A DNA stretch of 22,440 bases from Parachlorella kessleri (Eukaryota; Chlorophyta; Trebouxiophyceae; Chlorellales; Chlorellaceae). Positions within the stretch are counted from its first letter, which is position 1. Every line of letters begins with the position of its first letter. Shown in pieces: positions 9,777-22,351 of this stretch. The position numbers and the translations under genes are program-made. The notes under the pieces were generated by a model. That model searched no databases. It was given only the letters and a program-made list of their open reading frames with translations, and was not told where the DNA came from. The stretch covers positions 1 to 22,440 of the forward strand of contig BBXU01001183.1 of assembly GCA_001598975.1 (NCBI GenBank), read 5' to 3'.

Positions 9777-10070
9777 TCAGGCATGGAGTAGAAAGCACTG
9801 GTGAATGAAGCTGGCCACATGTACTGGGTCCTGGGAAAGGAACGAACCCAAGCTCCTGTCACCCGAGGAGAACAGCGCAGGAAACTGCAGCCGCAACCCA
9901 GCATATGTGGGGCAATCAAACACCATATGCCTCTCGTCCTCAACTGCTGCTGCTTCACAGTGGGGGCACACCCGCTGTTCACGCTCTAGCCGTTGCCAGC
10001 GGCCAGTTTCCACCCTCAGCCAGTGCGAGCTGCTGCCAAGCTGGAGGCGGGGAAACCACAGATGGGACGT
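9777..10070 (-). pseudogene. LINE-type reverse transcriptase C-terminal relic
   Basis: The minus-strand frame is open from just after a TGA at 10073-10071 to the stop at 9777. It reads as the C-terminal end of a non-LTR retrotransposon polyprotein: RLQLGSSSHWLRVETGRW, then a zinc-binding C2HC motif (CPHC, nine residues, His, four residues, Cys; ending HMVFDCP), then YAGLRLQFPALF and VASFIHQCF. The catalytic reverse transcriptase domain and any endonuclease are missing, so this is a 5'-truncated copy, the usual result of target-primed reverse transcription. It lies on the opposite strand about 150 bases upstream of the UPRT start. The remaining frame has no internal stops, which suggests fairly recent insertion. 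Confidence 0.8.
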
Positions 10071-10218
10071 TCATTCTGAGGAACTAGCTTAGGGAGTATA
10101 GATGATGTTGTCTTCTCTCTGATACCAACACTTTTCAAGACCAGCGGCTGGTCTGTGCTGCCAAGATTTGCATTACTTACTTAAGGTATAACCGCTCGGC
10201 AGACCTTGCACAACCGTC
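10071..10218 (+). promoter_or_regulatory. Probable UPRT promoter / 5' leader
   Basis: This 148-base stretch lies between the retroelement relic and the UPRT ATG. No defined promoter element can be recognised. The closeness of the relic means the promoter is either very short or partly inside retroelement sequence. Confidence 0.3.
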
Positions 10219-13004
<2,786 letters not shown>

Positions 13005-13216
13005 ACACCATGGCTCTTGCTCAGAGGAGTGGGTGGCCCGCAGCTGAAACAGTGGGGGTGTGCTTGGGAAGGTGCTTGTGGAGGAGGCTTGGAAGCCAGC
13101 AGCCGCGGGGAGGCAGTGCAGAGGCGGCGTGGTTGACAGCTGGTCTCGACGGCGCAGGACGTTGACAAGCTGGTGGCAGCGGGCAAGCAACAAGTGAAAC
13201 ACGTAAAACCATTCTC

Positions 13217-13221
13217 TGTAA
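13217..13221 (+). terminator. TGTAA poly(A) signal, UPRT gene
   Basis: TGTAA about 213 bases after the UPRT stop on the same strand. Assignment by position. AATAAA-like repeats lie further on, near 13361-13383. Confidence 0.5.
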
Positions 13222-14390
13222 GGAGGGTTGCGAGGGTTGCTCTTCAGAAACCTGGGCAGCGGTGGTTGGGTGACTGGGATGTTGTGCAAGGCAGAAGCTC
13301 AGGTGGGGTTGTCATGATCATGTGCTGCCCTTGCATGGGGTCAAAGCGTGGGCTGGAGCGAATAAAAAAATAAATAGATAAATACGCCCAGGGAAGGTCT
13401 GGAGGGCAATGGCTTGGTGACTCGATAACAATATGCCAAAGGTGCCCTGGCTGGGTAATCGATTCGGACAAGGGTGGCTTGCCATGGATGCGGTGCAACC
13501 TTCCAGAGACCTCTTTCACTGCAGCCTCCCTAAGGCTTACAAAACTTCAACCCAGGCTTCCCTCTGCCAGTTGTCCTCGCCGTCAGCCGGGACTTGCGCC
13601 TGGTCCCACCACTTAGGAACACTCGGCGCTCGTCGTTGGCAGCTAGGTTGCCATGCACTGAAATTGTTGGCTTTGGCTTCAAGTCTGCTGTCAGACCACA
13701 GCTGAGTCATTTTCAAGGATGCTATGAATGCTGACCCATGCCATTCATCACCCCAGACACCAGAGCAGTGGTGTGCCTCGCGGATCACCGAACTATCCCC
13801 CGGGTATCTTTGGAGTCGCACAGCCTGCCGGCTACTCCCGGCCGACAGACGCGCCGGCGCCCATGTGGTGCCTGCTATGGAGGATTGATTTTCTGCCTAA
13901 CCCATGGCTTAAACAGGATGGTAACAAGGTGCGGCACATGACTTTGAAGGCTAGAGCCTACACCAACATCTAACCGTTAGCCTGGGGCGCACGCGGGTGA
14001 GGTCGAAGGGAATTTGTGCAAGTAGAGCTGCTTGGACCACTGGACAGGGGACAACTGGTAAGGGTATGCAGCTGCCATTGTTGTATGCAACTAAACTTTT
14101 TTTGAGGTTCATTAAGACCTCTTGAGGTTCGCGCAGAATATGGGGATGAGCTTCCTAAGACGTTACCCCCCAGCTTGAGGCTATGGATGGTACATAATCT
14201 CTTTCTAGACGCTTTGCGTCTGTTCAACACATGAATAGATGATGCGCACATTTGCATGGGCTGCCTTCCAGCCAGACTAGAAAAGCTGTCAGCAGACGAA
14301 GGCCAACACAGCGCCACTAGGCCAACTGATACTTGGCACAGGTTTTGGAAGGTAGAACGGCAGTACTCATGGGTAATCGTGGACAAACAA
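13222..14390. other. Unassigned 1.2 kb with coding-like frames
   Basis: No gene could be modelled. An A/T-rich run with repeated AATAAA/AAATA lies at 13361-13385. Between about 13430 and 13975 there are overlapping open frames on both strands. One plus-strand frame reads through most of 13530-13940 with one internal TGA, and another ends LKQDGNKVRHMTLKARAY and stops near 13973. I recognise no family in any of them. This could be a decayed transposon, a young gene, or chance. Confidence 0.35.
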
Positions 14391-14394
14391 AGCA

Positions 14395-14399
14395 TTACA
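14395..14399 (-). terminator. TGTAA poly(A) signal, Bet1-like gene
   Basis: TGTAA on the minus strand, 32-36 bases after the stop of the SNARE gene. Assignment by position. Confidence 0.45.
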
Positions 14400-14430
14400 C
14401 AGCACACAGCATCACCAAATGTGCAGGCCG

Positions 14431-15599
14431 CTAACGCCAGAACCACAAGTACAACAAGAACAGCAAAACTGCCGCCCCACCTGCCATGTATATCATTCTC
14501 CAGCCATGCGGTTCATTCATAACCTGCAGCGGGAAAACTTGCTAGCGGTCAAAGAAACTCCAAGAACACACCTTGCCTCCTGGCATTAAAATCTAAAACC
14601 CTGGACATCACAGCTATTCACCGTTGGCTCCAACCACAAGTATCACAGCCACAGCAACCAGCAACACCCACCACCTAACCAACCAGCGAGCTAGTGCTAG
14701 GTGTAGGGGCCACCTGGCCGTCGTCAAAGAAAGTTCGCCAATGAACGGTGGTTAACTTGGCTGCCAAGCAGGCACTGCGTTTATGGCACCTTCAGGACTG
14801 ACCAGCCCCTATGTCGCCCTCTTGCAATCAGCCCGAGCAGTGCAACGACCGCCATCCGCCACCAAATAAGCTTACCTTCTTGAATTTGTCAACGGAGGCA
14901 CCCAGCCCTAACTGGATGCCACCCATGCTCTGAGCCATCCTGTCAAGGATTTTGTGCTGCGAGTCCACCTCCCCATGTATGTTGCTGGTGATCTGTAAGG
15001 AAACACCTGAAGAGCCTTGAACTCCTAGCTATACATACTTGCCTGACGGCTCCCGGCCATAGCTTTCTCAAACGCACACGACACAACACTTGGCCATAGC
15101 TGTCAAGCTTGCACCGCCTGCCGCCGCTTATGACAATGCGGTTTCCCTAGCAGTCGTTGGTCCATAGGACAGGCCAGCTCAGCTTGTGCACTTGCAGCCT
15201 GGTGCTTCGAAACAGCTGTCAGCTTACTATCTCTAGCCAACCAAGGGCAAAGGGTGTCATACCAGCCAAGAATGCAGAACCACCCTTTGCCCTTTGCCAA
15301 AGCCCTGCACGCACCCCTCGTAGCATGCTGACTCGCTCCCCCAGTGCCTCTATGCCCTTGTCATTCTCCCTCTCCAACGACTCTGGGTCCACATCTGCTG
15401 CTGCGCTCTGCAGGGCAAGTTTAAGGGAGCTAGTCAGCCTCTGTCACTCCAGCCACCTTCCATAGGTATGCAGCAGGAGTTAGTTTAAAGGCAAAGAGGT
15501 GCCATACAAGCCTTACTTGCGCCGCTGCAGGCCCTCCAAAGAGCGGTGCCCTGCGATCTCTGCGTCAACAGGGAACAGGACTGTTGATTGGCTGCTCAT
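14431..15599 (-). CDS. BET1: Bet1-like Qc-SNARE
   Basis: Membrane-anchored SNARE that contributes the Qc helix to the ER-Golgi fusion complex. Minus-strand exons: 15599-15517, 15405-15315, 14992-14876 and 14523-14431, giving 127 residues. The start reads MSSQSTVLFPVDAEIAGHR. ERENDKGIEALGERVSMLRG and ITSNIHGEVDSQHKILDRM form the heptad-repeat SNARE helix. Gln70 (GEVDSQHKIL) aligns with the zero-layer Gln of Bet1. After LGASVDKFKK comes the C-terminal anchor (MAGGAAVLLFLLYLWFW) ending in Arg at the stop, so the protein is tail-anchored with almost no lumenal part. Exons 3 and 4 are secure. The join of exons 1 and 2 is less so: the frame needs acceptor CAGAG/C at 15406, two bases beyond the stronger CAG at 15408. 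A plant SFT1-type Bet1-like protein is the close alternative name. Confidence 0.85.
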
Positions 15600-16482
15600 T
15601 ACGAACGAGGCATAGGGAACGACTGAGACTCGAAACACCCTACCTTGCAGCAGACATGGCCGGGGGCATCCAAGTTGCACACTATGCCACCTACAGTCGA
15701 AACTATACAACCCGACGTCTGTATGCAACTAGCTGGCTCGCAATAATTCCAACGATCGATCGCTGTCTCTGACATTTGGGGTGACTCCATGGGTGACTCA
15801 CAAGTTTAGTCACGAAGTCAGGGGAGGGGATCCTTACTCAAGAGGCAGCTCTTGTCCTATGGGCCCTCTAGTGTAGGTGTGTTCCCCAGTGCAGATGGGC
15901 TTCCTCCTCCTTACAGCAAGTCAAGCGTCCTCCGGCATGGCACGCCCCATGATTCTAACCCATCAGAAGTCCTCCAACATTGCCTCGTTACCATAGCCTA
16001 CATTACCGTTAACAGCAGGATGAGATTCTGAGAAAGCAGATCAAGTGAAGAATCAAACAGACTGGAGGTACCTGTGCAGTGTGACTGCAGTCAGAAGGGG
16101 AATGGCCGGCACGCACCATGAAGAATAGGGCAGTGATGCAGGCAGTAATGGGGACGTGCAGCAAGAAAAATTGTAAAGAAGCTCCAAGGGTCCTGCCTAA
16201 TTAAAAATTTATTTATCCAGCCATCAACTCTCAAAGTTCCAACGCACCACCTTTCATAGTTCCATATGCACGGCATTGACCCATTGACATCTGCATAAAT
16301 CAGCTCTCATGCTCAACACAGCCGCTGCCTAGTCTAGCGGCCTGAGTGCTAAGCCTACGTACGGACCCTTCGACCACAACATTTGTGCACACAACCTACA
16401 CTACATTGCCTGTGGCCAACACCAGGAAAACTGCCAGGTACTAACAACCTGCTGACGACACTAACTTAGCATCCCACAACAC
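15600..16482. other. Intergenic, SNARE promoter and wax synthase 3' end
   Basis: This 883-base gap lies between two minus-strand genes. No exon is supported; the open frames here are short and lack family likeness. TGTAA on the minus strand at 15915-15911 could end the wax synthase transcript, but would give a 3' UTR of about 570 bases. An AT-rich stretch lies at 16195-16220. Confidence 0.45.
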
Positions 16483-19205
16483 CTACCGAGCAAACAAGCG
16501 CGCGTGCAGCTGGGCAAACGTGAGGCCGGGCCCCACGCCCAGGAACTTCTCGCCTATGCTGCTAGCCAGCCTGGGCCACACCAGCCACCCCCCAAGGCCC
16601 ATGACAACCGCAAACACTGCTATGCTCTGCACAGCCTGCAATACCAACGTGTAGGGAGACAGCAAGACTGATGAGCCTGTGCTGCTGGCAGCCGCCTTGA
16701 GCCCGCTTTGCTCACTGCTACTTCTGCTGCCGCTCCCATGCCCATTCATGCTGCCTACAACGTTTAGACTGCCATTCTGCCGCTTGTCGGCTGCTTGCTT
16801 CCTGCTGTCTACCCGGTGCCTCCATAGCCACTCCCTGGCAAGGCCCTCTCCAACCACCACCACCCCATTGGCCAAAAAGTACACCAGAAACGACCACAGG
16901 GGAGTCCCTGTCATTGACGCCCAGATAAGCTCGTGGGCGAGCCCACTGACGGCGAAAGTGCAAAGCACGCCCAGCGTACGGCGCCAAGTGGGTGCAGCGC
17001 GCAGTACAGGGCGCAGGTCTGTGCCCGGCGCCACCCTCCATCGTCCTGCACGAACAAGCTGAGTGCAAGTGAGTGATTGGGCAGGCTTGGCGCTAGGTGC
17101 ATAGCGGATGCACTTGTATAGGCCTAGTGCCGCCCTCGCCTGAGCCATCAACATCCAGCAACCAAAGGCATAAAAGTCACCCAGCTCAAGCACTTCCCCG
17201 CCCCAGAACCTCCTATCCCACATTGGGTTTCTGCATATCACGAGCCTTGCCCCAACTGCTTCCTAACTCGCTCAGCACCCCGGCTTTAGCCAGCTCTGGT
17301 CCCTGTGTGACCACAGGATCTGCCACACTACAGTGCGCCCACCTCCTTACCCACCTGTGACTATTGGCTCATACACCACCCAGCGGCCCAGGTCTGACCC
17401 TGTCCTGTTCCACCTGTTGCCCCAAAAGTCGGCTATGCTACGAGGGGCCCAAGGCCGCCAGCCATTGTGGATGGGGGGGCGGCGGGTCAGTAGGGAGGAT
17501 ATGCACTCCCAGGGTGTGTGGGTGAAGAGGTGAAAGGCCAGGAAGCCTGCAAGCAAAGGTAAGCAGGTGTGAAGTTGCACGTTACTCGGTGGTGGCAAGA
17601 AATGAAAAACCATAACGCCTGGCAACGTGGTCCCAGCGCATGCTGGTCGCGACACCCAGCCGATGTGCAAAAAACAGCAGTAATGCGCAGAAGCAGCACT
17701 GATAGTTGGGGCGCTGCAACAGAAAGCGCTCATACACAAGGTCGCTTGCGCTGCGACGCTACTGGCTCACAGCGACAAGCTGCAGAGCCAAACTGTGTTA
17801 TCTACCAGCCCAACACCATGTTTCAGCATGGCTGGCCTGCCTACGTTTTGCCATGCCAGCTGTGCTGCCTCCTGTTGTGCATGCTGCCCCCGTCCCTTAC
17901 CTGCGCCGTACAGCCCTTGCACCGCCCAGAGCGGCAGCCTCAGCGCAGCGCTGTAGCGCAGCCCAGCCCAGATCACCCCAAGAGCTGACATGTACATCAA
18001 CAGACGCCTGCCGTGCATCTGCAGGATAGTCATCACAGGCAGCGGGTCCTCTGTCACCACCAGCCGGCTGCCGTGGCCGTTGGAGGTGGGCTGCGCCTTT
18101 GCGTCCGGGGTTGGCTCGTCCGTTTTCTTGGCAGCAGCAGACGCATCATGCGCTGCAAGCAGGAGCATCAGCAAGCCCCCCCTGGTTGGATGGCAAGGTC
18201 AACAGACATATGCAGAGCAGGAGTCCTCAAACCACAGGAGTGAGCACTGAGTCCATACCCTGTCAGGTATTGCTTGCTGCCCCATTAGAAAGGAACAGCA
18301 TAAGCCTGCGCTTGCTGCTCCCTAACAAAACATTCAAAGCCACAGTGTCCACAGGCACCCTGCAACATGGCACTGCTCGCCATCTCCTGCATCACCAACG
18401 ACTCTGTTGCATGTTTATGCATGCACTTAGAACCCCAGCACCGCCCACCTGACGCTGTGTATGCGATGGTGGCGGGCGTCATGAGGCAGCCAAAGATGTC
18501 CCTGAAGCTCATGCCCTTGCTGTAGTGGGGCCCTCTGCCACTGACAAAGGCCAGCACCTACACACATCTCACCCAGCCTTTTGGCACCTGCCACTATACA
18601 GCCATCTGCCAAGCGTGCGCGTGGCACTGTACGAGGCAAACCTGCACAGATGTGGACACGCCAATGCACAGCTGGTACCCCAAACAGCGAAGTTGGACCT
18701 GCTTCGAACGGCCAAAACCCTTTCCAAGACTCTTTTAGTCAGCAGGATTGTGCCCACTGTGACACCACTCTTTGGCAGCACGCCTCCCCGCTCCTTCGTT
18801 TGCTCCCCAAACTGCATGATACCCGGTGCATACTTCTCAATGCATGGCGGGCACCCACTTCGTGCATATTTTAACCACCCTTGGTCAGTAAGGCGATAGC
18901 AGAGAGGCTGGAAAGACCTGCCAGCACCCCACCAGTGCCGGAGCATACGTGTGCGCCCCTACCTTGAAATTGCTTATCCAAGCAAGGACAGCAGCAGCAT
19001 GGGCTGGGATTCCCACGTCACAGCGGCGGTGGTCAAAGAGAAACGGGATGACCAAGTTGAAGAGCAAGACTGGGGCGGCAGCCCACAAGGCACTCCAAGA
19101 GCCCCGCCGCTGGTGCAGGATGATTTTTTGGAAGTACAAGGCATCCAGCGCTTTACAGGCCATCATGAACGTAAAGCACCGGGTGGTGTAGTCCATCAGC
19201 TCCAT
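16483..19205 (-). CDS. Wax synthase-like MBOAT acyltransferase
   Basis: Membrane-bound O-acyltransferase of the wax synthase / long-chain-alcohol O-fatty-acyltransferase type, expected in the ER and using acyl-CoA to esterify alcohols, perhaps also diacylglycerol or sterols. Minus-strand exons: 19205-18963, 18557-18449, 18152-17901, 17546-17355 and 17045-16483, in phase, 452 residues. Landmarks: hydrophobic N-terminus with VLLFNLVIPFLF, LAWISNFK joined to VLAFVSGRGPHY (the LAWxxNFK motif of plant wax synthases), a charged linker, SIADFWGNRWNR with Phe242-Trp243, VVYEPIVTG, then TFAVSGLAHELIW with the MBOAT His303. A Ser/Gly-rich hydrophilic loop follows, and last a hydrophobic segment (IAVFAVVMGLGGWLVW). 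A longer final exon (17230-16483, with donor at 17351) also keeps the frame and adds 63 residues. A splice-like CTTTCGAG just before the first ATG leaves open an extra 5' exon. The substrate cannot be told from sequence. Confidence 0.85.
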
Positions 19206-19832
19206 CGTGCTCGAAAGGAAGACAGTGCTAGCCCTCCCCAGTGATCACTTGATCACTCGTTGGCGCTGGCTAGGCAGCAGGAGGCTGAAGTAGGAAACTA
19301 TCAAGTGTTGTACCAAAGTAAGGGAGGCTCCCTATGCGGCAAATGAGCCGACGCACAGGCCCGTGAGCTGCCCCAGCCCAAGATGATCGTACCAGGCAAG
19401 TCCCCCGAAGGAATGTGCCATGAGGATCACACAACTCTTGGGTCATGAAAGGCTAGGAGGGAAACAAACAATTTCCCGCCCATCAGTGCCCCCAACCACT
19501 TTACGATTTACGGTGCACCGCGGTGGCTGTGTTCTCTCCTTCAGTGTTTCACTCTGCCAACCTTTGGCAACTTGCACTGGATACTGCTACTACAAAATGC
19601 AAAGCTGCCGAGTATAGTTAGATTTTCACTTGCATTTCACTCAGGTAACTTTCAGTATAAAACTATTGCCACAATAGGGTTCAAGGTGCACCCAGTTCAA
19701 GTTCCTACCTTTCTGATTTCAAACCGTGTCAGTAGCATAAGCGCTTTGTTTCTGCAGCTTTTGGAGCTGTCGTGGTACCGCTCTGGCAGTATCCAGGAGG
19801 CGGTATTGCAATCTGAGTAATTGCCGGCAGGC

Positions 19833-19851
19833 CAGACCCTTTGAGGGTCTG
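19833..19851. repeat. Perfect 7-bp hairpin, 5-base loop
   Basis: CAGACCC and GGGTCTG flank TTTGA. The hairpin is about 630 bases upstream of the wax synthase ATG. Function unknown; it may be chance. Confidence 0.6.
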
Positions 19852-20398
19852 AGAACCCTCTTTAGCACTGAGCTGAGCGAGCCTGCCTTTTCGGCAGTGC
19901 TGCCAAAACACGCTGCGTCAGTGACTGGGTTAGGGGTCGCCTACCAGGGGTCAGCTAGGGAGTGCCGAGCGGAGGTCAAAGACAGGAGGAAGGCTGCTAG
20001 GGTGCTGGAGACGAACATGCCGGCACAGCCGTAATAAGGGATGGACTGGGCCTGGTGGGAAGATCAATTTAAGGTGTTCCAGTAATGGCCTTGATGGACT
20101 GGCAGGACTGGTGCAACCTGTTGACAGCTGTGGCTGCTTCCCCTCCTGCTGTGACAACAACTCTGCAGATTTGAACCAATCGCGTAACCTGTGGGCAGCA
20201 CTGCCATTTGTGATTGCCCACTGACAGTCAGCGTGACCACTGCCTTGGATCTGGCCTCGTGGCACCACAGCTTACTGCGTCACACAAGTAGCAGCGCTAC
20301 GAGATGGACAATCTCTGGCAGTCCTGTGTACCCAGGGTGTATAGCTATACCACTTTGTAACCCCATTCAAATCCACTGTGTGTCACCCTCTGGCGCAC

Positions 20399-20419
20399 TT
20401 ACAGTAAACCTTTCTTACA
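20399..20419 (-). terminator. Two TGTAA poly(A) signals, HxHH gene
   Basis: TGTAA occurs twice on the minus strand (20419-20415 and 20403-20399), 50-70 bases after the stop at 20469. Their position supports reading the last exon through to that stop rather than splicing at the GTGAGT inside it. Confidence 0.55.
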
Positions 20420-20468
20420 GACCTCGGCTGAACACGAGCGAGCGCCACAGCCTTAACCTGTCACTAAA

Positions 20469-22005
20469 CTATGCATACAAGGAGAGCAAATCGCCGGCAG
20501 GACTCACCAGCTTACATGTGTGGGGCGGCATGTGACCCCCATTCCCCGGACACACCCTGAGTGTAAAGGGCGAGTCATCCCTAAAGCTGCAGTCCAGCTG
20601 CAGGCCCGCAGGCGTGTCAAAGCAGCCGCCTGGTATGAAGATGGGTGCAAACGAGTAAGCTGACACGCCCTGCAGCAGGGCATGCCCTGGTCAATGGCCC
20701 CTGCTTACACTGACAGCTGCAGTGAAAGCCCAAGCCGCTGTGTGCGCGCCCTCTACCCAGGTAGGTGCACATGCCCGGCAAAGGGTCTGGAACCATGCAC
20801 ACACCCTCTGAAAACGTTTAGGCCAGCCCAGAGCTGGCTTGGGGCTGACTGTGGAGCAGAAGCTTTGGGACCCCTGGCAGCTGGCTACCATGTCCCACTT
20901 AAAGCCTTGGGCGACCACTCCACCAGGCAATAACATGACTATCACCAACAACGTGCATGGAGGTCTGCAAGGAGCTCCAGCTGTTTGAGACTTCCCAGCA
21001 TTATGGAGAGACGCTGCTCGCTCACTCCCTACACTGCTCGCACTCCTTCCTTACCTGGACAAAAATGCCCGTCCCTACCGCAAGGGTCACCCCTGACAGC
21101 GGGCTACTGAACTCGGCCCAGAGCGCTAGCATCCATCCAATGTACTGCAGACAGACCGGAGCCACAGCAACACAGCATGGGCAGTCAGTACAGTATCAGT
21201 CAACTGGTGATAAGCCCAGGCCCTCAATCCCCTAGGCTTACAACTCGTGCGGGCGGCCCCTTGCTGTACCTCTACACATTGCCCTGGTGCCTCCCAACGC
21301 ATTGTGTTTCAACCTAACGCACAAATGGCTTAGGCACCAGCAGTTTCACGCTGCAAGGCAACTGGCATACCCTGGTAATACCCGTCATTCGCTGCACCGG
21401 CACGGCACAAACAACACGAGCCGCGCAGAGCAGCTGCACCAAGCAGCAACACCCAGGCAGACACCAGCGCAAAGGACAAAGGACCGCCCCCCACCCGCCC
21501 ACCCACCAGGTGGTGTAAGTGCATGTAGACCGTCGCTGTCTGGGTCACTTTCAGCATCAGCGCGCTGCCTCCAAACCACGCCAGCACCACCAAGCGAGAC
21601 AGCAGGTAGGCAAAGAAGTCGGCCCAGCCTCTGCCACGCTTGGCGGCAATAAGGTGCCAGAGTACTACCCCAAGGATGCCTGCCAAGGCTGCAGACAGGG
21701 GACAGTGAGTGGGTGGCGCAGCCATGGGGCTCTAGTGTTCTGCCTTTGCTAGGGGACAGTGAGTGGGTGGCACGGCCTTGGGGCTGTGGTGTTCTGCCCT
21801 TGGCTAGGTTTGCCGCCCCAGGGGTGCCAGAGCACTACCCCAAGGCTGCAGACAGGTTCAACGGGAAGAGGCGGGTGTTGGGGGACAGGGCACAGGGCAC
21901 AGCCTTGAGGGTATAGTAGGTGGGCTTGTTTGCTGGCAGCGAGGTGCCAGCGGCAGGCCGACGAGTGTGGCTGCTACGGGCAAGGGGCCTCGCAGGCTGC
22001 AGCAT
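20469..22005 (-). CDS. Uncharacterised HxHH integral membrane protein
   Basis: I cannot name this family. Three secure minus-strand exons join in phase: 21688-21507, 21144-21055 and 20669-20469. They encode a hydrophobic helix (ILGVVLWHLIAA), a second one after a basic loop (FFAYLLSRLVVLAWFGGSALM), then TATVYMHLHHL/YIGWMLALW, where the HxHH motif is split by an intron. SGVTLAVGTGIFVQ/GVSAYSFAPIFIPGG and a Cys-containing soluble tail end at SLYA. A probable first exon is 22005-about 21840: an Arg/Ser-rich start (MLQPARPLARSSHTRR) that could be an organelle signal, then KPTYYTLKAVPCALSPNTRLF and PLNLSAAL. The junction of this exon with 21688 is not solved, because a tandem duplication lies exactly there and no canonical donor in the needed phase is visible. 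The whole protein would be about 210 residues. Function is not inferred; the paired histidines could bind metal or haem. Confidence 0.6.
21653..21857. repeat. Duplicated exon boundary, offset about 170 bases
   Basis: Two copies of one segment, 21653-21699 and 21823-21857, begin GGTGCCAGAG and share the intron-exon boundary of the HxHH gene (minus strand CTGTCTGCAGCCTTGG...). The right-hand copy lacks 13 bases and carries a few substitutions. On the minus strand the copy met first is frameshifted and reads into TAG. Confidence 0.85.
21698..21806. repeat. Two tandem copies of a 54-base unit
   Basis: A 54-55-base unit starting GGGGACAGTGAGTGGGTGGC repeats at 21698 and 21752 with about six differences. 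It lies between the two copies of the duplicated exon boundary. Confidence 0.85.
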
Positions 22006-22345
22006 AGCAGGAGGTGAGCCACGTGCAAACGCATGCCGGGTATATGGGGCTGTAATAGCACCCCCGACGGCAAGGGCACCTTGCTCTCCATGCCCCTACC
22101 TCTAGCGGAAGAAAACATGACCCTACAGCAAGCACAGGCATGGCATGGAAAGTGAACTATTCCAAGCCGTGAGGCTGGCGACCAGCGTTCACAAGTCCTT
22201 AGCACGAAGCTTGGCTCCAGTGTTGGGTCCATTGCCAGATCTGCTTCATTAATGCTTCGCAAGCAACACTGCCAAGCGGGCCGGTGGCGTGAGGTGCACT
22301 GCGATACATGTGCGGCCATAGCCGTGGGATGCCACGCAGCCCCCC

Positions 22346-22351
<6 letters not shown>
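22006..22351. other. Upstream of HxHH gene
   Basis: No supported exon. It probably contains the 5' leader or promoter of the HxHH gene, or an intron if further 5' exons exist outside the window. A poly-C run (22341-22349) precedes the microsatellite. Confidence 0.4.

Larger units (their letters stand above)
19206..20468. other. Intergenic, wax synthase upstream region
   Basis: This 1.26 kb lies between two minus-strand genes. It should contain the wax synthase promoter and the 3' UTR of the HxHH membrane gene. No exon is supported; a 105-codon minus-strand frame (20268-19951) has no recognisable likeness or splice context. A 7-bp perfect hairpin lies at 19833-19851. Confidence 0.5.

Noticed and set aside
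13970..14446. 158-codon minus-strand frame
   Set aside because: It begins inside the last SNARE exon in another frame and runs into the 3' UTR; no motif.
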